DNA of 64,000 nt, taken from contig NZ_CYSG01000001.1 of NCBI RefSeq assembly GCF_001457775.1, positions 310,001 through 374,000 on the forward strand. Direction: 5' to 3'. This document shows, one piece after another, positions 1 to 9,472 of this stretch (position 1 is the first letter of the stretch; every line of letters begins with the position of its first letter). Source of the stretch: Phaeobacter sp. CECT 5382 (GTDB taxonomy: Bacteria > Pseudomonadota > Alphaproteobacteria > Rhodobacterales > Rhodobacteraceae). The notes below the pieces were generated by a model. That model made no database searches. It was not told the origin of the DNA and worked only from the letters and a program-made list of their open reading frames with translations. A program made the translations under genes and the position numbers.

Positions 1-225
1 TCCGATGGCCCGCCCCACGGTATCCGTGCGGCCACGGATTACCGCCACAACCCCGGTGCGACCAATGCCGGTCACCACGTCATCACAGCCAAAGCTTTTG
101 AGCTTTTCTGCCACAAGCGCGCTGGTGCGGTGGGTTTCATACAGAATTTCGGGGTTTTCGTGGATGTCGCGGCGCCAGGCCGTCACCTCCGCGTGCAGAT
201 CTGCAATTCGGTTTCTGACTGGCAT
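1..225 (-). CDS. M20D amidohydrolase, N-terminal 75 residues (runs off window)
   Basis: This is the start of a second M20D metal-dependent amidohydrolase (hippurate/N-acyl-amino-acid hydrolase type); the 3' part lies outside the window. The ATG at 225 follows AAGGAG. The 75 visible residues align without gaps to residues 1-75 of the gene just upstream (238-1404), with 45 identical positions, including TAWRR and TGIGRTGVVAVI. Only 12 bases separate the two genes, so they are a tandem duplication, probably co-transcribed. The zinc-binding residues lie beyond the edge, so activity cannot be judged. Known: M20D enzymes cleave N-acyl or N-aryl amides of amino acids. The exact substrate is unknown. 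Confidence 0.85.
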   Translation of the reverse strand, partial: MPVRNRIADLHAEVTAWRRDIHENPEILYETHRTSALVAEKLKSFGCDDVVTGIGRTGVVAVIRGRTDTVGRAIG

Positions 226-237
226 CGCGCGTCTCCT

Positions 238-1404
238 TCAGGTCGCTGGCATTCGTCGTTCGACAAGCTCTGCAAACCAGCTGCAGCCCAGCGGAATGGC
301 TTCGTCATCAAAGACATAGGCCGGGTGGTGGCACATGGCTGTGTCCCCGTTGCCAAGAAAAATATAGGCGCCGGGGCGCTCTTCGAGCATGTAGGAAAAA
401 TCTTCCGACGGCATGATGGGAGGCGTGTCCTCATCCACCGCAGCCCCGACTGCGCGGGCCGCCTCAATCGCATAGCCGGTTTCAACGTCAGAATTGACAG
501 TAACCGGATAGCTGGGCGACCAGATGACCTCGGCCGTGGCGCCAAAGGCCGCAGCTGTGCCGGTCGCGACCTGACGGACCCAGTCTTCGGCCAGGGTGCG
601 ATATTCGGTATCGAGCGTACGCACCGTGCCCTGCAATTTGGCAGTATGGGCAATCACATTTGACGCCGTACTGTCGGTTTCAAAAGTGCCAACGGTCAGT
701 ACCACGCGTTTGATCGGGTCAACATTGCGCGACACGATCGAATGCAGCGAGACCACGATCTGCGAGGCCACCAGCGTGGTGTCAATCGAATCATGCGGGG
801 CTGCCGCATGGCCGCCCTTGCCGGTCACATTGATCTCGAACTCATCCGAGGAGGCCATCAAAGCACCAGGGCGAATGGCGAATTCCCCCACTGGCATGCC
901 CGGCATGTTGTGCAGCCCGTAAACCTCCTGAATGCCCCAGCGGTCCATCAACCCGTCCTGGCACATCTCCAGCCCGCCAGCGCCGCCCTCTTCGGCGGGT
1001 TGAAAGATCAGCACGGCCTTACCATCGAAATTACGCGTCTCAGACAGGTATTTTGCCGCGCCCAGCAGCATCGCCGTATGGCCGTCATGGCCACAGGCAT
1101 GCATCACGCCGGGCGTATTCGACGCATAGTCCACCCCCGAGGCCTCATGGATGGGCAGCGCATCCATATCAGCTCGCAGGCCAATAACGCGACCGGAGGT
1201 ATTGGTCTTGCCCTCAATGACAGCAACAACGCCCGTGCGGCCAATGCCCGTGGTGATATCGCGGACGCCGAACCCCTTCAGCTGGTCGACGACAAAGGCC
1301 GCCGTCTTGTGGACTTCGTACATAAGTTCGGGATTCTCATGCAGGTGGCGCCGCCAGGCGGTGATCTCTTCCTGCATTTCGGCAAATCTGTTTTTGATTG
1401 GCAC
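238..1404 (-). CDS. M20D family amidohydrolase (N-acyl-amino-acid / hippurate hydrolase type)
   Basis: A cytosolic 388-residue zinc or manganese amidohydrolase. The metal motif HACGHDGHT is at about residues 102-110, FQPAEEGG (catalytic glutamate) at 134-141, and the late ligand region has MPSEDFSYM and CHHPAYVFDD. I chose GTG at 1404 because AGGAG sits 8 bases upstream and because this start aligns exactly with that of the paralogue at 225; a longer reading to 1440 has no such support. No signal peptide is visible. It lies downstream of a MarR regulator and an ArgE-like gene, which suggests use of acylated amino acids or peptide-derived amides. Family assignment is firm; substrate is inference. 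Confidence 0.9.
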   Translation of the reverse strand: MPIKNRFAEMQEEITAWRRHLHENPELMYEVHKTAAFVVDQLKGFGVRDITTGIGRTGVVAVIEGKTNTSGRVIGLRADMDALPIHEASGVDYASNTPGVMHACGHDGHTAMLLGAAKYLSETRNFDGKAVLIFQPAEEGGAGGLEMCQDGLMDRWGIQEVYGLHNMPGMPVGEFAIRPGALMASSDEFEINVTGKGGHAAAPHDSIDTTLVASQIVVSLHSIVSRNVDPIKRVVLTVGTFETDSTASNVIAHTAKLQGTVRTLDTEYRTLAEDWVRQVATGTAAAFGATAEVIWSPSYPVTVNSDVETGYAIEAARAVGAAVDEDTPPIMPSEDFSYMLEERPGAYIFLGNGDTAMCHHPAYVFDDEAIPLGCSWFAELVERRMPAT

Positions 1405-1457
1405 AGGCGCAACTCCTATCATTTGAGATGATTGGTACAAAAGTAAAATAGGCTTGT

Positions 1458-1943
1458 CTACGCTTCTTGCAAATCGGGGCCTTCGGCGGACAAAAAGGTG
1501 ACGAGGTTGGCCTGCAGCTGCGCAATTTCCGGAGCACTAAGTCGAGCGGTGATGTCGTCCTGAACGCCAGAGAGACGCGTTTTGACCTCAAGAATGAAGG
1601 TCATACCTTCATCTGTAAGCGTCAGGCGTACGGTCCGGCGATCTTCGTCACAGCGTTCACGGCGCAGCAGGCCCCGTTCGGCAAGCTTGTCCACATAGCG
1701 GCCCAAAGTGGCATCATTGATCGCCAGGATCGACCCATAGACATTCTGCACCAGTCCGGGCTTGCGGCGCACCATGCCCAACACACTGAGATGGCCCGCA
1801 GACAGGCCGAGATCCTTGCCAATCGCCTCAACGTATTGCGCAATCATGCGCCCCGCGATCTGCACCAGAACCGCAAAATCTATGTCCTCATAGATTCCGC
1901 GCGGCAGGTCTGTTTCGGCTTCGTCCCTATCAATATCGGACAT
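1458..1943 (-). CDS. MarR family transcriptional regulator
   Basis: A 161-residue winged-helix regulator. The DNA-binding core covers about residues 45-110, with the recognition segment NDATLGRYVDKLAERGLL followed by the wing RRERCDEDRRTVRLTLTDEG, typical of MarR. Flanking helices would form the dimer interface. GGGGGA lies a few bases before the ATG. It sits between an ArgE-like M20 gene and two M20D genes, all on the minus strand, so it probably controls this amide-hydrolase and peptide-transport block in response to a small ligand (inference). No clear palindromic operator was seen in the 77 bases upstream. Confidence 0.9.
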   Translation of the reverse strand: MSDIDRDEAETDLPRGIYEDIDFAVLVQIAGRMIAQYVEAIGKDLGLSAGHLSVLGMVRRKPGLVQNVYGSILAINDATLGRYVDKLAERGLLRRERCDEDRRTVRLTLTDEGMTFILEVKTRLSGVQDDITARLSAPEIAQLQANLVTFLSAEGPDLQEA

Positions 1944-2020
1944 TATTCCCCCGGCTTTCTGTTTTTCCCGGCCTGATCATGGATACCTTTCTGCGCGGGA
2001 TCCCGTCTCTACCCGAAAGG

Positions 2021-3187
2021 TTATTCAGACATTCTCTCAACCAGTTTTCTCATGAAATCATGGCCGGCATTAAGTTGTGCAACTGTGATGAATTCGTTGG
2101 GTTGATGCGCCTGAGCGATATCACCGGGACCACATATCACCGCCGAATAGCCCGCCGCCTGAAATTGCCCGGCTTCTGTGCCGTAGCTGACGACATGGGT
2201 TGCATTGTCACCAGTCAGGCTACGCACCAGTGCTTCGGCCTCACCCCTCTCCTCGGGAACCAAGGCGGGCACGTCAAAGGATTTTTCTATCTCGATACGC
2301 GCCTCGGGGTGGACCGCCTGCATCTCCGCTTCGATCTCTTGCACACGCTGGCGATAGGCGGCTTCCCAATCCCCTGCCTGTTCACCGGGCACCACGCGGA
2401 AGTCCATCATGAATTCGCAGTCCTTGGCGGTGATGTTATGGGCGGTGCCACCCGATATCATGCCCACGTGACAGGTGGTAAAGGGCGGGTTGAACAGGGC
2501 CTGCATCTCTCCCGGCTCGCGGGCCATGTTTTCAGCGTTGCGCTGGTTGGCCCAGTCGATCAGACGCGCCCCCTGCATGATGGCGCTGACGCCGGTGTGC
2601 ATCAGCGAGCTGTGCACCTCGAACCCGATCATATGCGTGCGGTATCCTGTGCCCCCCTTGTGACCGGTCACGGCCTGCATCATCGAAGGCTCGCCCACAA
2701 TAACGGCCGAACCTTTGGGCAGCAGTGGCTGCATCGCCTCGATCATGGGCGGCGCCCCGGTGCAGCCGATTTCTTCGTCAAAGCTGAGCGCCAGTTGCAA
2801 AGGTCGTTTCACACCACGCTGATGTGCCGCGACCAAGGCCCAGATCGCCAGCGCGTCAAAGCCTTTCATGTCGCAGGTGCCGCGGCCGAAATACTTGCCG
2901 TCGCGTTCGACCACGGTGAAAGGATCCGTATCCCAGGGCTGGCCATCGACCGGCACCACATCCGTATGCCCTGAGAGTACAATCGCGCCTTCGACCATAG
3001 GGCCGACATGGGCAAAGACGGCCGCCTTGTGCGGCTGATCCGGGTCGACCCAACGATGCGAGGCAATCCCTTGATCGGACAGATACCCCTGAACCCAATC
3101 AACCAGCGGCAGGTTGCTATCGCGACTCACCGTCGGGAAAGCAACAAGATGCTCCATGATCTGGAGCGGCGTCAAAACTGTCGTCAT
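2021..3187 (-). CDS. argE: acetylornithine deacetylase-like M20 peptidase
   Basis: A 388-residue M20A metallohydrolase of the ArgE type, which removes the acetyl group from N-acetylornithine or related acyl amino acids. Visible motifs: GHTDVVPVDGQPW at residues 73-85, GRGTCDMKGF at 101-110 and FDEEIGC with the catalytic glutamate near 138; the dimerisation (lid) domain is at about 180-290. ATG at 3187 is preferred to the longer frame to 3241 because it begins 4 bases after the stop of the upstream ABC ATPase gene and matches family N-termini. Sitting beside a peptide transporter and two M20D enzymes, it may act on imported substrates rather than in arginine synthesis. Confidence 0.85.
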   Translation of the reverse strand: MTTVLTPLQIMEHLVAFPTVSRDSNLPLVDWVQGYLSDQGIASHRWVDPDQPHKAAVFAHVGPMVEGAIVLSGHTDVVPVDGQPWDTDPFTVVERDGKYFGRGTCDMKGFDALAIWALVAAHQRGVKRPLQLALSFDEEIGCTGAPPMIEAMQPLLPKGSAVIVGEPSMMQAVTGHKGGTGYRTHMIGFEVHSSLMHTGVSAIMQGARLIDWANQRNAENMAREPGEMQALFNPPFTTCHVGMISGGTAHNITAKDCEFMMDFRVVPGEQAGDWEAAYRQRVQEIEAEMQAVHPEARIEIEKSFDVPALVPEERGEAEALVRSLTGDNATHVVSYGTEAGQFQAAGYSAVICGPGDIAQAHQPNEFITVAQLNAGHDFMRKLVERMSE

Positions 3188-3191
3188 CGAG

Positions 3192-5012
3192 TCAGTACCC
3201 GCTGTCGGTGGTAAGCACGAAATGCCCCGGTTCGACCTCAAGATATTGCGAGGGCTCTGGCTGATAATCGAGACCGTGGATGGGAGAGGGAATCGGTTTG
3301 AAGTTCAGATCCTTCTCGCTTTTGCGACGATGCGGATCAGCGATTGGAACCGCTTTCATCAGCGCCTGCGTATAGGCGTGCTGCGGGTTTTCAAACACCC
3401 GCGCGCGGGGGCCCAGCTCAACGATGCGGCCCAGATACATCACGCCAACCTGATGGCTGACTCGTTCGACCACCGCCATATCGTGGCTGATGAACAGGAA
3501 AGACAGCCCCAGATCCGCCTGCAGTTCCATCATCAGGTTCAACACCTGCGCCTGCACCGACACATCCAGTGCCGATACGGCCTCGTCTGCGACAATGAGT
3601 TTCGGGTTCAACGCCAAGGCACGGGCAATGGCGATGCGCTGACGCTGACCACCGGACATCTCGTGCGGGTAGCGGCGCATGAAACTGCGCGGCAGCTGCA
3701 CCCGGTCAAACAGGGTGGCCACCCGATCCTGCAGTTCGGACCCCGAAGCGAGACCATAGTTGTGCAAAGGTTCAGCCACCTGATCCAGCAGCTGCATCTG
3801 CGGGTTCAGGGAGGCGAAGGGATCCTGAAAGATCATCTGCATGTCCAGCCGCGCCTTGTGCATATCGGCATGGTTCAAATCCAGAATATTGCGCCCCTCG
3901 AATTCGACCTTGCCGGACTGAGGTTCAACCAGACGCAGGATCGACCGCCCGGCAGTGGATTTCCCACAACCGGATTCGCCAACCAATGACAGGGTTTGGC
4001 CCTTGAACACCTTGAAAGAGACATCTTCAACCGCATGCACATTGGCCACGGTGCGCCGCAGCAAGCCACCTTTGACCGGAAAGCGCGTGGTGAGGTGCTC
4101 CACATTGAGCAGCACCTCGTCGCTGCCGGTGATTGGTGCGATTTTCTGATCCTCAACGCCCATCAGCTTCATCGGTTCGGGATAGGCTTTGCCCTGCATC
4201 TCACCCAGCTTTGGCACCGCGGCCAACAGCGCCTTAGTGTAGTCGTGCTGCGGGTTTTCAAAGATCTCCTGAACGGTGCCTTCTTCGACCTTGTTGCCGC
4301 GGAACATGACGACAACGCGGTCAGCCATCTGCGCCACCACGGCCATATCATGGGTGATGAACATCACTGCCGTGCCGGTTTCGCGCTTCAGGCGGTCCAT
4401 CAAGGCGAGGATTTCGGCCTGAATGGTCACATCCAGCGCCGTTGTCGGCTCATCCGCGATCAAAAGGCGCGGCTCACAGGCCATGGCCATGGCGATCACC
4501 ACCCGCTGACGCATCCCGCCCGACAATTCGTGCGGATACTGCTTCAGGCGGCGTTCCGGTTCAGGAATACGGACCTGGACAAGCAGCTCAAGTGCGCGGG
4601 CCTCGGCCTCTGATTTATTCATGTTTTTGTGGACACGCAGCCCTTCGGTCAACTGACGGCCAACGGTAAACACCGGATTCAGCGCGGTCATCGGCTCCTG
4701 AAAGATCATGCCAATCTCGTTACCGCGAATCTCTTTCATCAGGTCACCGGAGGCATCTGCGAGGTCTTGCAGGGCGCCATCGCCGCGATCAAACATCAGC
4801 TCTCCGGCCGCGATTTCACCACCGCCAAACTCGACCAGTCGCATCAAAGACAGCGAGGAAACCGATTTTCCCGAGCCAGATTCGCCAACCACACAGACGG
4901 TTTCTCCGGGGTTGACGTCAAACGAGACGTTTTCGACGCCAACAACCGGGCCGTCTTTGGTCTGAAATTCGACTCGCAAGCCCTTAATTTGTGCAATTGG
5001 TTGATCCAGCAC
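3192..5012 (-). CDS. dipeptide/oligopeptide ABC transporter, fused double ATPase (DppD-DppF type)
   Basis: A 606-residue protein with two ABC ATPase domains in one chain, like GsiA. Domain 1 has Walker A GESGSGKS at residues 43-50, signature LSGGMRQR and Walker [13 protein letters not shown]. Domain 2 starts near residue 310, with Walker [10 protein letters not shown], signature MSGGQRQR and a Walker B with ADEAVSALD. Each domain ends in an oligopeptide-transporter C-terminal extension. It energises import through the two permeases at 7270-9181, which with their binding protein are transcribed in the opposite direction from a 409-base spacer. The next gene (ArgE-like) follows after 4 bases. 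Substrate is probably peptides or glutathione-like compounds; not determinable here. Confidence 0.93.
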   Translation of the reverse strand: MLDQPIAQIKGLRVEFQTKDGPVVGVENVSFDVNPGETVCVVGESGSGKSVSSLSLMRLVEFGGGEIAAGELMFDRGDGALQDLADASGDLMKEIRGNEIGMIFQEPMTALNPVFTVGRQLTEGLRVHKNMNKSEAEARALELLVQVRIPEPERRLKQYPHELSGGMRQRVVIAMAMACEPRLLIADEPTTALDVTIQAEILALMDRLKRETGTAVMFITHDMAVVAQMADRVVVMFRGNKVEEGTVQEIFENPQHDYTKALLAAVPKLGEMQGKAYPEPMKLMGVEDQKIAPITGSDEVLLNVEHLTTRFPVKGGLLRRTVANVHAVEDVSFKVFKGQTLSLVGESGCGKSTAGRSILRLVEPQSGKVEFEGRNILDLNHADMHKARLDMQMIFQDPFASLNPQMQLLDQVAEPLHNYGLASGSELQDRVATLFDRVQLPRSFMRRYPHEMSGGQRQRIAIARALALNPKLIVADEAVSALDVSVQAQVLNLMMELQADLGLSFLFISHDMAVVERVSHQVGVMYLGRIVELGPRARVFENPQHAYTQALMKAVPIADPHRRKSEKDLNFKPIPSPIHGLDYQPEPSQYLEVEPGHFVLTTDSGY

Positions 5013-5421
5013 CCGGTCTTCCCCTTGTTAATCCGCGTTCCACAGGCCTTTGAACCAGTGTCGCATTGATGTTTATTTGGCGCCTAAGACGCAGATTTTC
5101 GCTGTTATACTCTCGTATAGTTCGCGTTTAGTATGAGGACGGGATCTAAGACTATCCCGGACGTCCCGTCAAATCTATCGCGGAAAATTCCCGACGGTAA
5201 GGCTTGCATTTTCCTCAAACTCTGTTTCGATACGGCCAGTATCTGCTTGGGGAGCGGTGTTCGTTAATTGATCGAATTCTTTTGAAAACGCTCAGTTGCA
5301 ATTGTTCCCATAAATGATCCTGAGCAGAGCGACCTCATATCCGCAGCGATGCGGCAACAAGCCGGGACCGACTGACGCCTGGCACAAAAAGACACGTAAT
5401 GTGTCCGACAAGGAGAGTGTA
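5013..5421. promoter_or_regulatory. divergent promoter region of the peptide transporter
   Basis: This 409-base spacer separates the ATPase gene (leftward) from the binding-protein gene (rightward) and must hold both promoters. No supported ORF lies in it. An inverted repeat GACGGGA (5138-5144) / TCCCGTC (5164-5170) could be an operator or RNA hairpin, and the stretch around 5105-5120 contains TATAC and TATAG. Neither promoter could be fixed with confidence. Confidence 0.45.
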
Positions 5422-7122
5422 ATGAAACTCAAAACCCTATTGATGGGAGCCATCGCCTCGGCTGCTATCGCGCCTGCGGCCTTTGCCGAGCGCGGCTCCG
5501 ACGGCCAGGTCAATATCATCTATTGGCAAGCGCCCTCGATCATGAACCCCTTCCTTTCTGGTGGTACCAAAGACGTCGAAGCCGCCTCGCTGGTTATCGA
5601 ACCTCTGGCGCGCTACAACGAAGTTGGTGAGATGGTGCCTTTCCTGGCCGCCGAGATCCCAACGGTTGAAAATGGCGGCGTCAGCGAAGATCTGACCACC
5701 ATCACCTGGAAAATTGCCCCCGGCCTCAAATGGTCCGATGGCTCTGCCTTCACTGCCAACGACGTGAAATTCACTGCCGACTACTGCATGGATCCCGAAG
5801 GCGGCTGTGCCCAGGTTACAAAATACGAAGGCGTGAGCTCGGTTGAAGCGCTGGACGATCTGACCGTCAAAGTCACCTTCGCAAAGCCTACCCCCTTCCC
5901 TTATGGCCCCTTCGTTGGCGGTGAAAGCCCCATCATCCAGGCAGCCCAGTTCGCCAACTGCATGGGCGCCAAAGCACCTGAATGCACCGAGGCCAACTTT
6001 GGCCCCATCGGCACCGGCCCCTTTGTGGTTGATGAATTCAAACCAAACGACGTGATCACCCTGTCAGCCAACCCGAACTACCGTGACCCGGCCAAGCCTG
6101 CCTTTGCCAAGGTCCTGTTCAAAGGGGGCGGCGACGCAACCGCTGCTGGTCGTGCCGTAATGGAAACCGGCGAATTCGACTACGCCTGGAACCTGCAGCT
6201 GGCACCCGAAGTCATTGCCCGCATGGAAGCAGCCGGCAAAGGTACCCCCGTCGCTGGTTTCGGCCCGCTGGTTGAGCGCATCATGCTAAACAACACCAAC
6301 CCTGATCCGGCGCTTGGCCCGGATGAGCGTTCGGTGATCCGTCCGCACCCCTTCTTGGGCGACCCTGCCGTCTACAAAGCCATGTCGCTGGCGATCGACC
6401 GTCCTTTGCTGGTCGAAATCGGCTACGGCAAAGCGGGTAAAGTCACCTGTAACTGGATCCCGGCTCCTGCGGCGGTGAATTCCGACACTTTCACCTGCGA
6501 CAAGCAAGACATCGCAGCTGCAAACGCGATGCTGGACGAAGCGGGCTACAAAGACACCAATGGTGACGGCGTACGCGAAACCCCTGCTGGCGTTCCAATG
6601 AAGATCCTGTACCAGACCTCGACCAATGCCGTGCGTCAGGATTTCCAGGCGCTGATCAAACAGTGGTGGAGCGAAATCGGTATCGAATCCGAACTGCGTA
6701 ACCTCAGCGGCTCCGTGTTCTTTGGTGGTGATCCCGGCTCGCCCGACACCTTCCAGAAGTTCTATGCTGACGTTGAAATGTATGCAAATACCTTCAACGG
6801 CACCGACCCTCAGTCCTACTTGGCCAACGGTCTGTGCGACAAGGCACCTACTCCTGCATCGCAGTGGCAGGGTGAGAACATCTCGCGCTTCTGTAACGAA
6901 GAGTTCGACAAGCTGCATGCTGAGCTGACAACCACAGCCGGTGCCGCAGCCCGTGCCGAAATCTCCAAGCGTCTCAATGACATCATCGTTGAAAACGGCG
7001 GTATGATCCCGCTGGTTCACCGTGGCCGTCTTTCAGCACATGCCAATACTCTTGGCGGTGTTGTGCTGAACGTTTGGGACAGCGAAATCTGGAATGCTGC
7101 TGACTGGTATCGCATCAAGTAA
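5422..7122 (+). CDS. peptide ABC transporter, periplasmic substrate-binding protein (SBP_bac_5)
   Basis: A 566-residue family 5 solute-binding protein. Residues 1-22 form a Sec signal peptide ending AFA, with mature protein starting near ERGSDGQ. The body has the usual SBP_bac_5 features, including the early segment YWQAPSIMNPF, a TWKIAPGLKWSDGSAFTANDVKF block around residues 95-120 and a late VHRGRLSA. Four or more cysteines in the mature part could form disulfides in the periplasm. ATG at 5422 is chosen because AGGAGAG precedes it and the signal peptide follows directly; the frame is open to 5314. It delivers ligand to the permeases downstream. Confidence 0.93.
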   Translation: MKLKTLLMGAIASAAIAPAAFAERGSDGQVNIIYWQAPSIMNPFLSGGTKDVEAASLVIEPLARYNEVGEMVPFLAAEIPTVENGGVSEDLTTITWKIAPGLKWSDGSAFTANDVKFTADYCMDPEGGCAQVTKYEGVSSVEALDDLTVKVTFAKPTPFPYGPFVGGESPIIQAAQFANCMGAKAPECTEANFGPIGTGPFVVDEFKPNDVITLSANPNYRDPAKPAFAKVLFKGGGDATAAGRAVMETGEFDYAWNLQLAPEVIARMEAAGKGTPVAGFGPLVERIMLNNTNPDPALGPDERSVIRPHPFLGDPAVYKAMSLAIDRPLLVEIGYGKAGKVTCNWIPAPAAVNSDTFTCDKQDIAAANAMLDEAGYKDTNGDGVRETPAGVPMKILYQTSTNAVRQDFQALIKQWWSEIGIESELRNLSGSVFFGGDPGSPDTFQKFYADVEMYANTFNGTDPQSYLANGLCDKAPTPASQWQGENISRFCNEEFDKLHAELTTTAGAAARAEISKRLNDIIVENGGMIPLVHRGRLSAHANTLGGVVLNVWDSEIWNAADWYRIK

Positions 7123-7139
7123 GTGGTCCAGAGCCTAAC

Positions 7140-7167
7140 GAGGCCCCGGTGATATCACCGGGGCCTC
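7140..7167 (+). terminator. perfect 28-bp palindromic hairpin between binding protein and permease genes
   Basis: GAGGCCCCGGTGA and its exact complement meet around a central TA with no spacer, giving a very stable stem followed only by TTGCC. Lacking a long T tract, it is more likely a 3' mRNA-stabilising hairpin or partial terminator than a full stop. Such elements let the binding protein be made in excess over the permeases. Confidence 0.6.
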
Positions 7168-7269
7168 TTGCCTTGAGTGCTGCGATCCGTTCTACCGCAC
7201 CTGCACTTTGGCAGTGGCTCCTCCCTCTGCCCCAATCAACAACAACAAATAACAAAAGGCGCACACCCC

Positions 7270-8277
7270 ATGCTGACCTTTACAATCAGGCGACTGATCC
7301 TGTCGGTTCCGACATTGCTGTTCATCAGTCTCGTGATTTTTCTGCTGCTCGAGCTCGCCCCGGGCGACCCGATGGCCCAGGTTCCCCTTACTGTTCCCCC
7401 TGAAGTCAAAGAAAAGATGCGCGAAGCGCTTGGCCTTGGCCAACCCGCGCCGATCCGGTTCTGGAAATGGCTGGTTCAGTTCTTCTGGATCGAACCCCAG
7501 GTGATGATCGACCATTACTTTGGCACCACATTCTCGCAGGGTGATCTGCGGGTCATCTCCTGGCAGACCCGTTCGCCAGTGATGGATATCGTCATCCAGC
7601 GCATGCCGCAGACCCTGTGGGTTGTGGGCACCGCCTATGTCGTCGCTATCATCATTGCGCTGCCTATCGGTATCTATTCCGCCTATCGCCAGTACAGCTG
7701 GTTCGACCAAATGGGGACTTTCGTCTCCATGGTGGGGTTCTCCGTGCCGCCCTTCTTTTCCGGCGTTTTGGTGATCGTGATCTTCTCGGTACAGCTGGGC
7801 TGGTTCCCGTCGATTTATGACACCACCCATGTGGTCGACAGCTGGGACAGCTTTGTCTACCAGTTGCGACAGATGATCATGCCCGTCATGGTTCTGGCCC
7901 TGCAGATTACCGCACAGCTCAGCCGTTTCATGCGGGCCTCGATGCTGGACAACCTCAACCAGGATTATGTCCGTACCGCCCGCGCCAAGGGGCTCAGCGA
8001 ATATGTCGTAGTCATGGTGCATGTGCTCAGGAACTCGATGATCCCGGTGGTTACCGTGATTGCCTTGGGGATCCCTGCGATCTTTGGCGGCGCCATCATC
8101 ACCGAGCAGGTATTCAAGGTGAATGGTATCGGCCAGCTGCTGATTGGTGCGATCCAAGCCAATGACCTGCCGATGGTGCAGACGCTCACCTTTATCTTTG
8201 CCGTGCTCATCGTGCTGTTCAACCTGATCGCCGATGTTCTGTATGGTATTCTAGACCCGAGGATCCGCTATGACTGA
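7270..8277 (+). CDS. peptide ABC transporter permease (DppB type)
   Basis: A 335-residue inner-membrane permease of the BPD_transp_1 family. The first membrane segment follows RRLILSVPTLLFISLVIF at the N-terminus, and about five more segments lie from residue 110 onward. The EAA loop that docks onto the ATPase is visible as ARAKGLSEYVVVMVHVLRN at about residues 237-255. ATG at 7270 is selected because the preceding 31 codons of open frame lie in the intergenic stretch after the hairpin. It overlaps the next permease by 8 bases, a sign of translational coupling. Confidence 0.93.
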   Translation: MLTFTIRRLILSVPTLLFISLVIFLLLELAPGDPMAQVPLTVPPEVKEKMREALGLGQPAPIRFWKWLVQFFWIEPQVMIDHYFGTTFSQGDLRVISWQTRSPVMDIVIQRMPQTLWVVGTAYVVAIIIALPIGIYSAYRQYSWFDQMGTFVSMVGFSVPPFFSGVLVIVIFSVQLGWFPSIYDTTHVVDSWDSFVYQLRQMIMPVMVLALQITAQLSRFMRASMLDNLNQDYVRTARAKGLSEYVVVMVHVLRNSMIPVVTVIALGIPAIFGGAIITEQVFKVNGIGQLLIGAIQANDLPMVQTLTFIFAVLIVLFNLIADVLYGILDPRIRYD

Positions 8278-9181
8278 TCTTAGCAATCCCATTCCCAGCA
8301 ACCCGCCGCGCAGCCAGTGGCTGGATGTTTGGGACCAGTTCAAATCGCACCGCGGCGCTTTGATGGGCGGTATCCTGTTCCTGCTTATCGTGGCCTCTGT
8401 CTATCTGGGGCCGTTGATCTGGGACATTGAGGCTACCCATATTGACATCCGTGCCCGTAATCAGGGCCCCAGCTGGGCGCATCCTTTTGGCACCGACCAG
8501 CTGGGGCGCGATATGCTGGCCCGGATGATGGCCGGTGGGTCGACCTCGGTTTCGGTTGGTCTCACCGCGATGCTGCTGGCGCTGTTTCTCGGCTCTTTCA
8601 TTGGCGTACTGGCTGGCTTCTTCAAGCGGCTCGACGGGCCTTTGATGCGGCTGACGGATCTGTTTCTGGCCCTGCCCTTGCTGCCTTTGCTACTGGTGAT
8701 GATGCTGTTGTTCCGCGAACCGCTGAACGCCGCCTTTGGACCGGAACAGGGGATTTTCATCCTCATCGTCGGGGCCATCGGGATCACCTCCTGGATGCCA
8801 ACTGCGCGGATCGTGCGCGGTGATGTTCTGGCCATCAAGGAACGCGAGTTTGTGATGGCAGCCCGCTCTATCGGCACACCAGACAACAAGCTGGTCACCC
8901 GTCACATCCTGCCCAATGTGCTGTCTCCGATCATGGTTTCAGCGACGCTGGGTATCGCGACGGCGATCATCACCGAAAGCTCGCTCTCGTTCCTGGGCCT
9001 GGGCTTTCCGCCGGATTTCCCGACCTGGGGACGGCTGCTGTTTGATGCGACTGACTATCTACAGCAATACCCCGAACGGGTGTTCTGGCCCGGCATGGCG
9101 ATCTCGCTGACAGTACTGAGCGTGAACTACCTCGGTGATGGCCTACGCGATGCCTTGGATCCACGGATTCGCGGCCGTTAG
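8270..9181 (+). CDS. peptide ABC transporter permease (DppC type)
   Basis: A 303-residue second permease of the transporter. It has a cytoplasmic N-terminus of about 30 residues, a first membrane segment near residues 35-55, the OppC-type periplasmic region with FGTDQLGRDMLARMM, then five further segments. The EAA loop reads AARSIGTPDNKLVTRHILPN. It ends with DALDPRIRGR, common in DppC proteins. The start codon lies inside the end of the upstream permease gene. With the fused ATPase and the binding protein, all transporter parts are present. Confidence 0.93.
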   Translation: MTDLSNPIPSNPPRSQWLDVWDQFKSHRGALMGGILFLLIVASVYLGPLIWDIEATHIDIRARNQGPSWAHPFGTDQLGRDMLARMMAGGSTSVSVGLTAMLLALFLGSFIGVLAGFFKRLDGPLMRLTDLFLALPLLPLLLVMMLLFREPLNAAFGPEQGIFILIVGAIGITSWMPTARIVRGDVLAIKEREFVMAARSIGTPDNKLVTRHILPNVLSPIMVSATLGIATAIITESSLSFLGLGFPPDFPTWGRLLFDATDYLQQYPERVFWPGMAISLTVLSVNYLGDGLRDALDPRIRGR

Positions 9182-9250
9182 AAGCGTTTCAAGATCCGGC
9201 GGCTAAAATCAGCGGATCACTGAGACATATTCAAATAAGAACATGACATT

Positions 9251-9284
9251 TGGCCGCTCCCTCGGGGGCGGCCACTTTGTTTTG
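9251..9284 (+). terminator. terminator of the permease operon
   Basis: TGGCCGC (9251-9257) pairs with GCGGCCA (9268-9274) around a 10-base loop, followed by CTTTGTTTTG. It lies 70 bases after the stop of the second permease gene. Confidence 0.7.
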
Positions 9285-9472
9285 CGCGCCAGAAGTTCAG
9301 AAAACCGCCATCCCTGTCAAACCGCCTGCAGTGGAATTATTTCCCACAACAACCAAGGCTGAGCGGCAAAGGACTCCTTGCTTTGCTGAAACCTCCCGGC
9401 CATTTCGGGAGATAATTCCAACTCCACCCTTTGCTGCACCCCTCCCAGCAAGCCACTCCACAGGAGATACCA

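Noticed and set aside
2020-2974. 331-codon plus-strand frame opposite the ArgE-like gene
   Set aside because: It mirrors the minus-strand coding frame, has no recognisable domain, and the opposite strand shows full M20 motifs.
9250-9472. Small ORFs between the permease operon and the YeeE gene
   Set aside because: They read through the terminator hairpin and lack start signals; this stretch looks non-coding.
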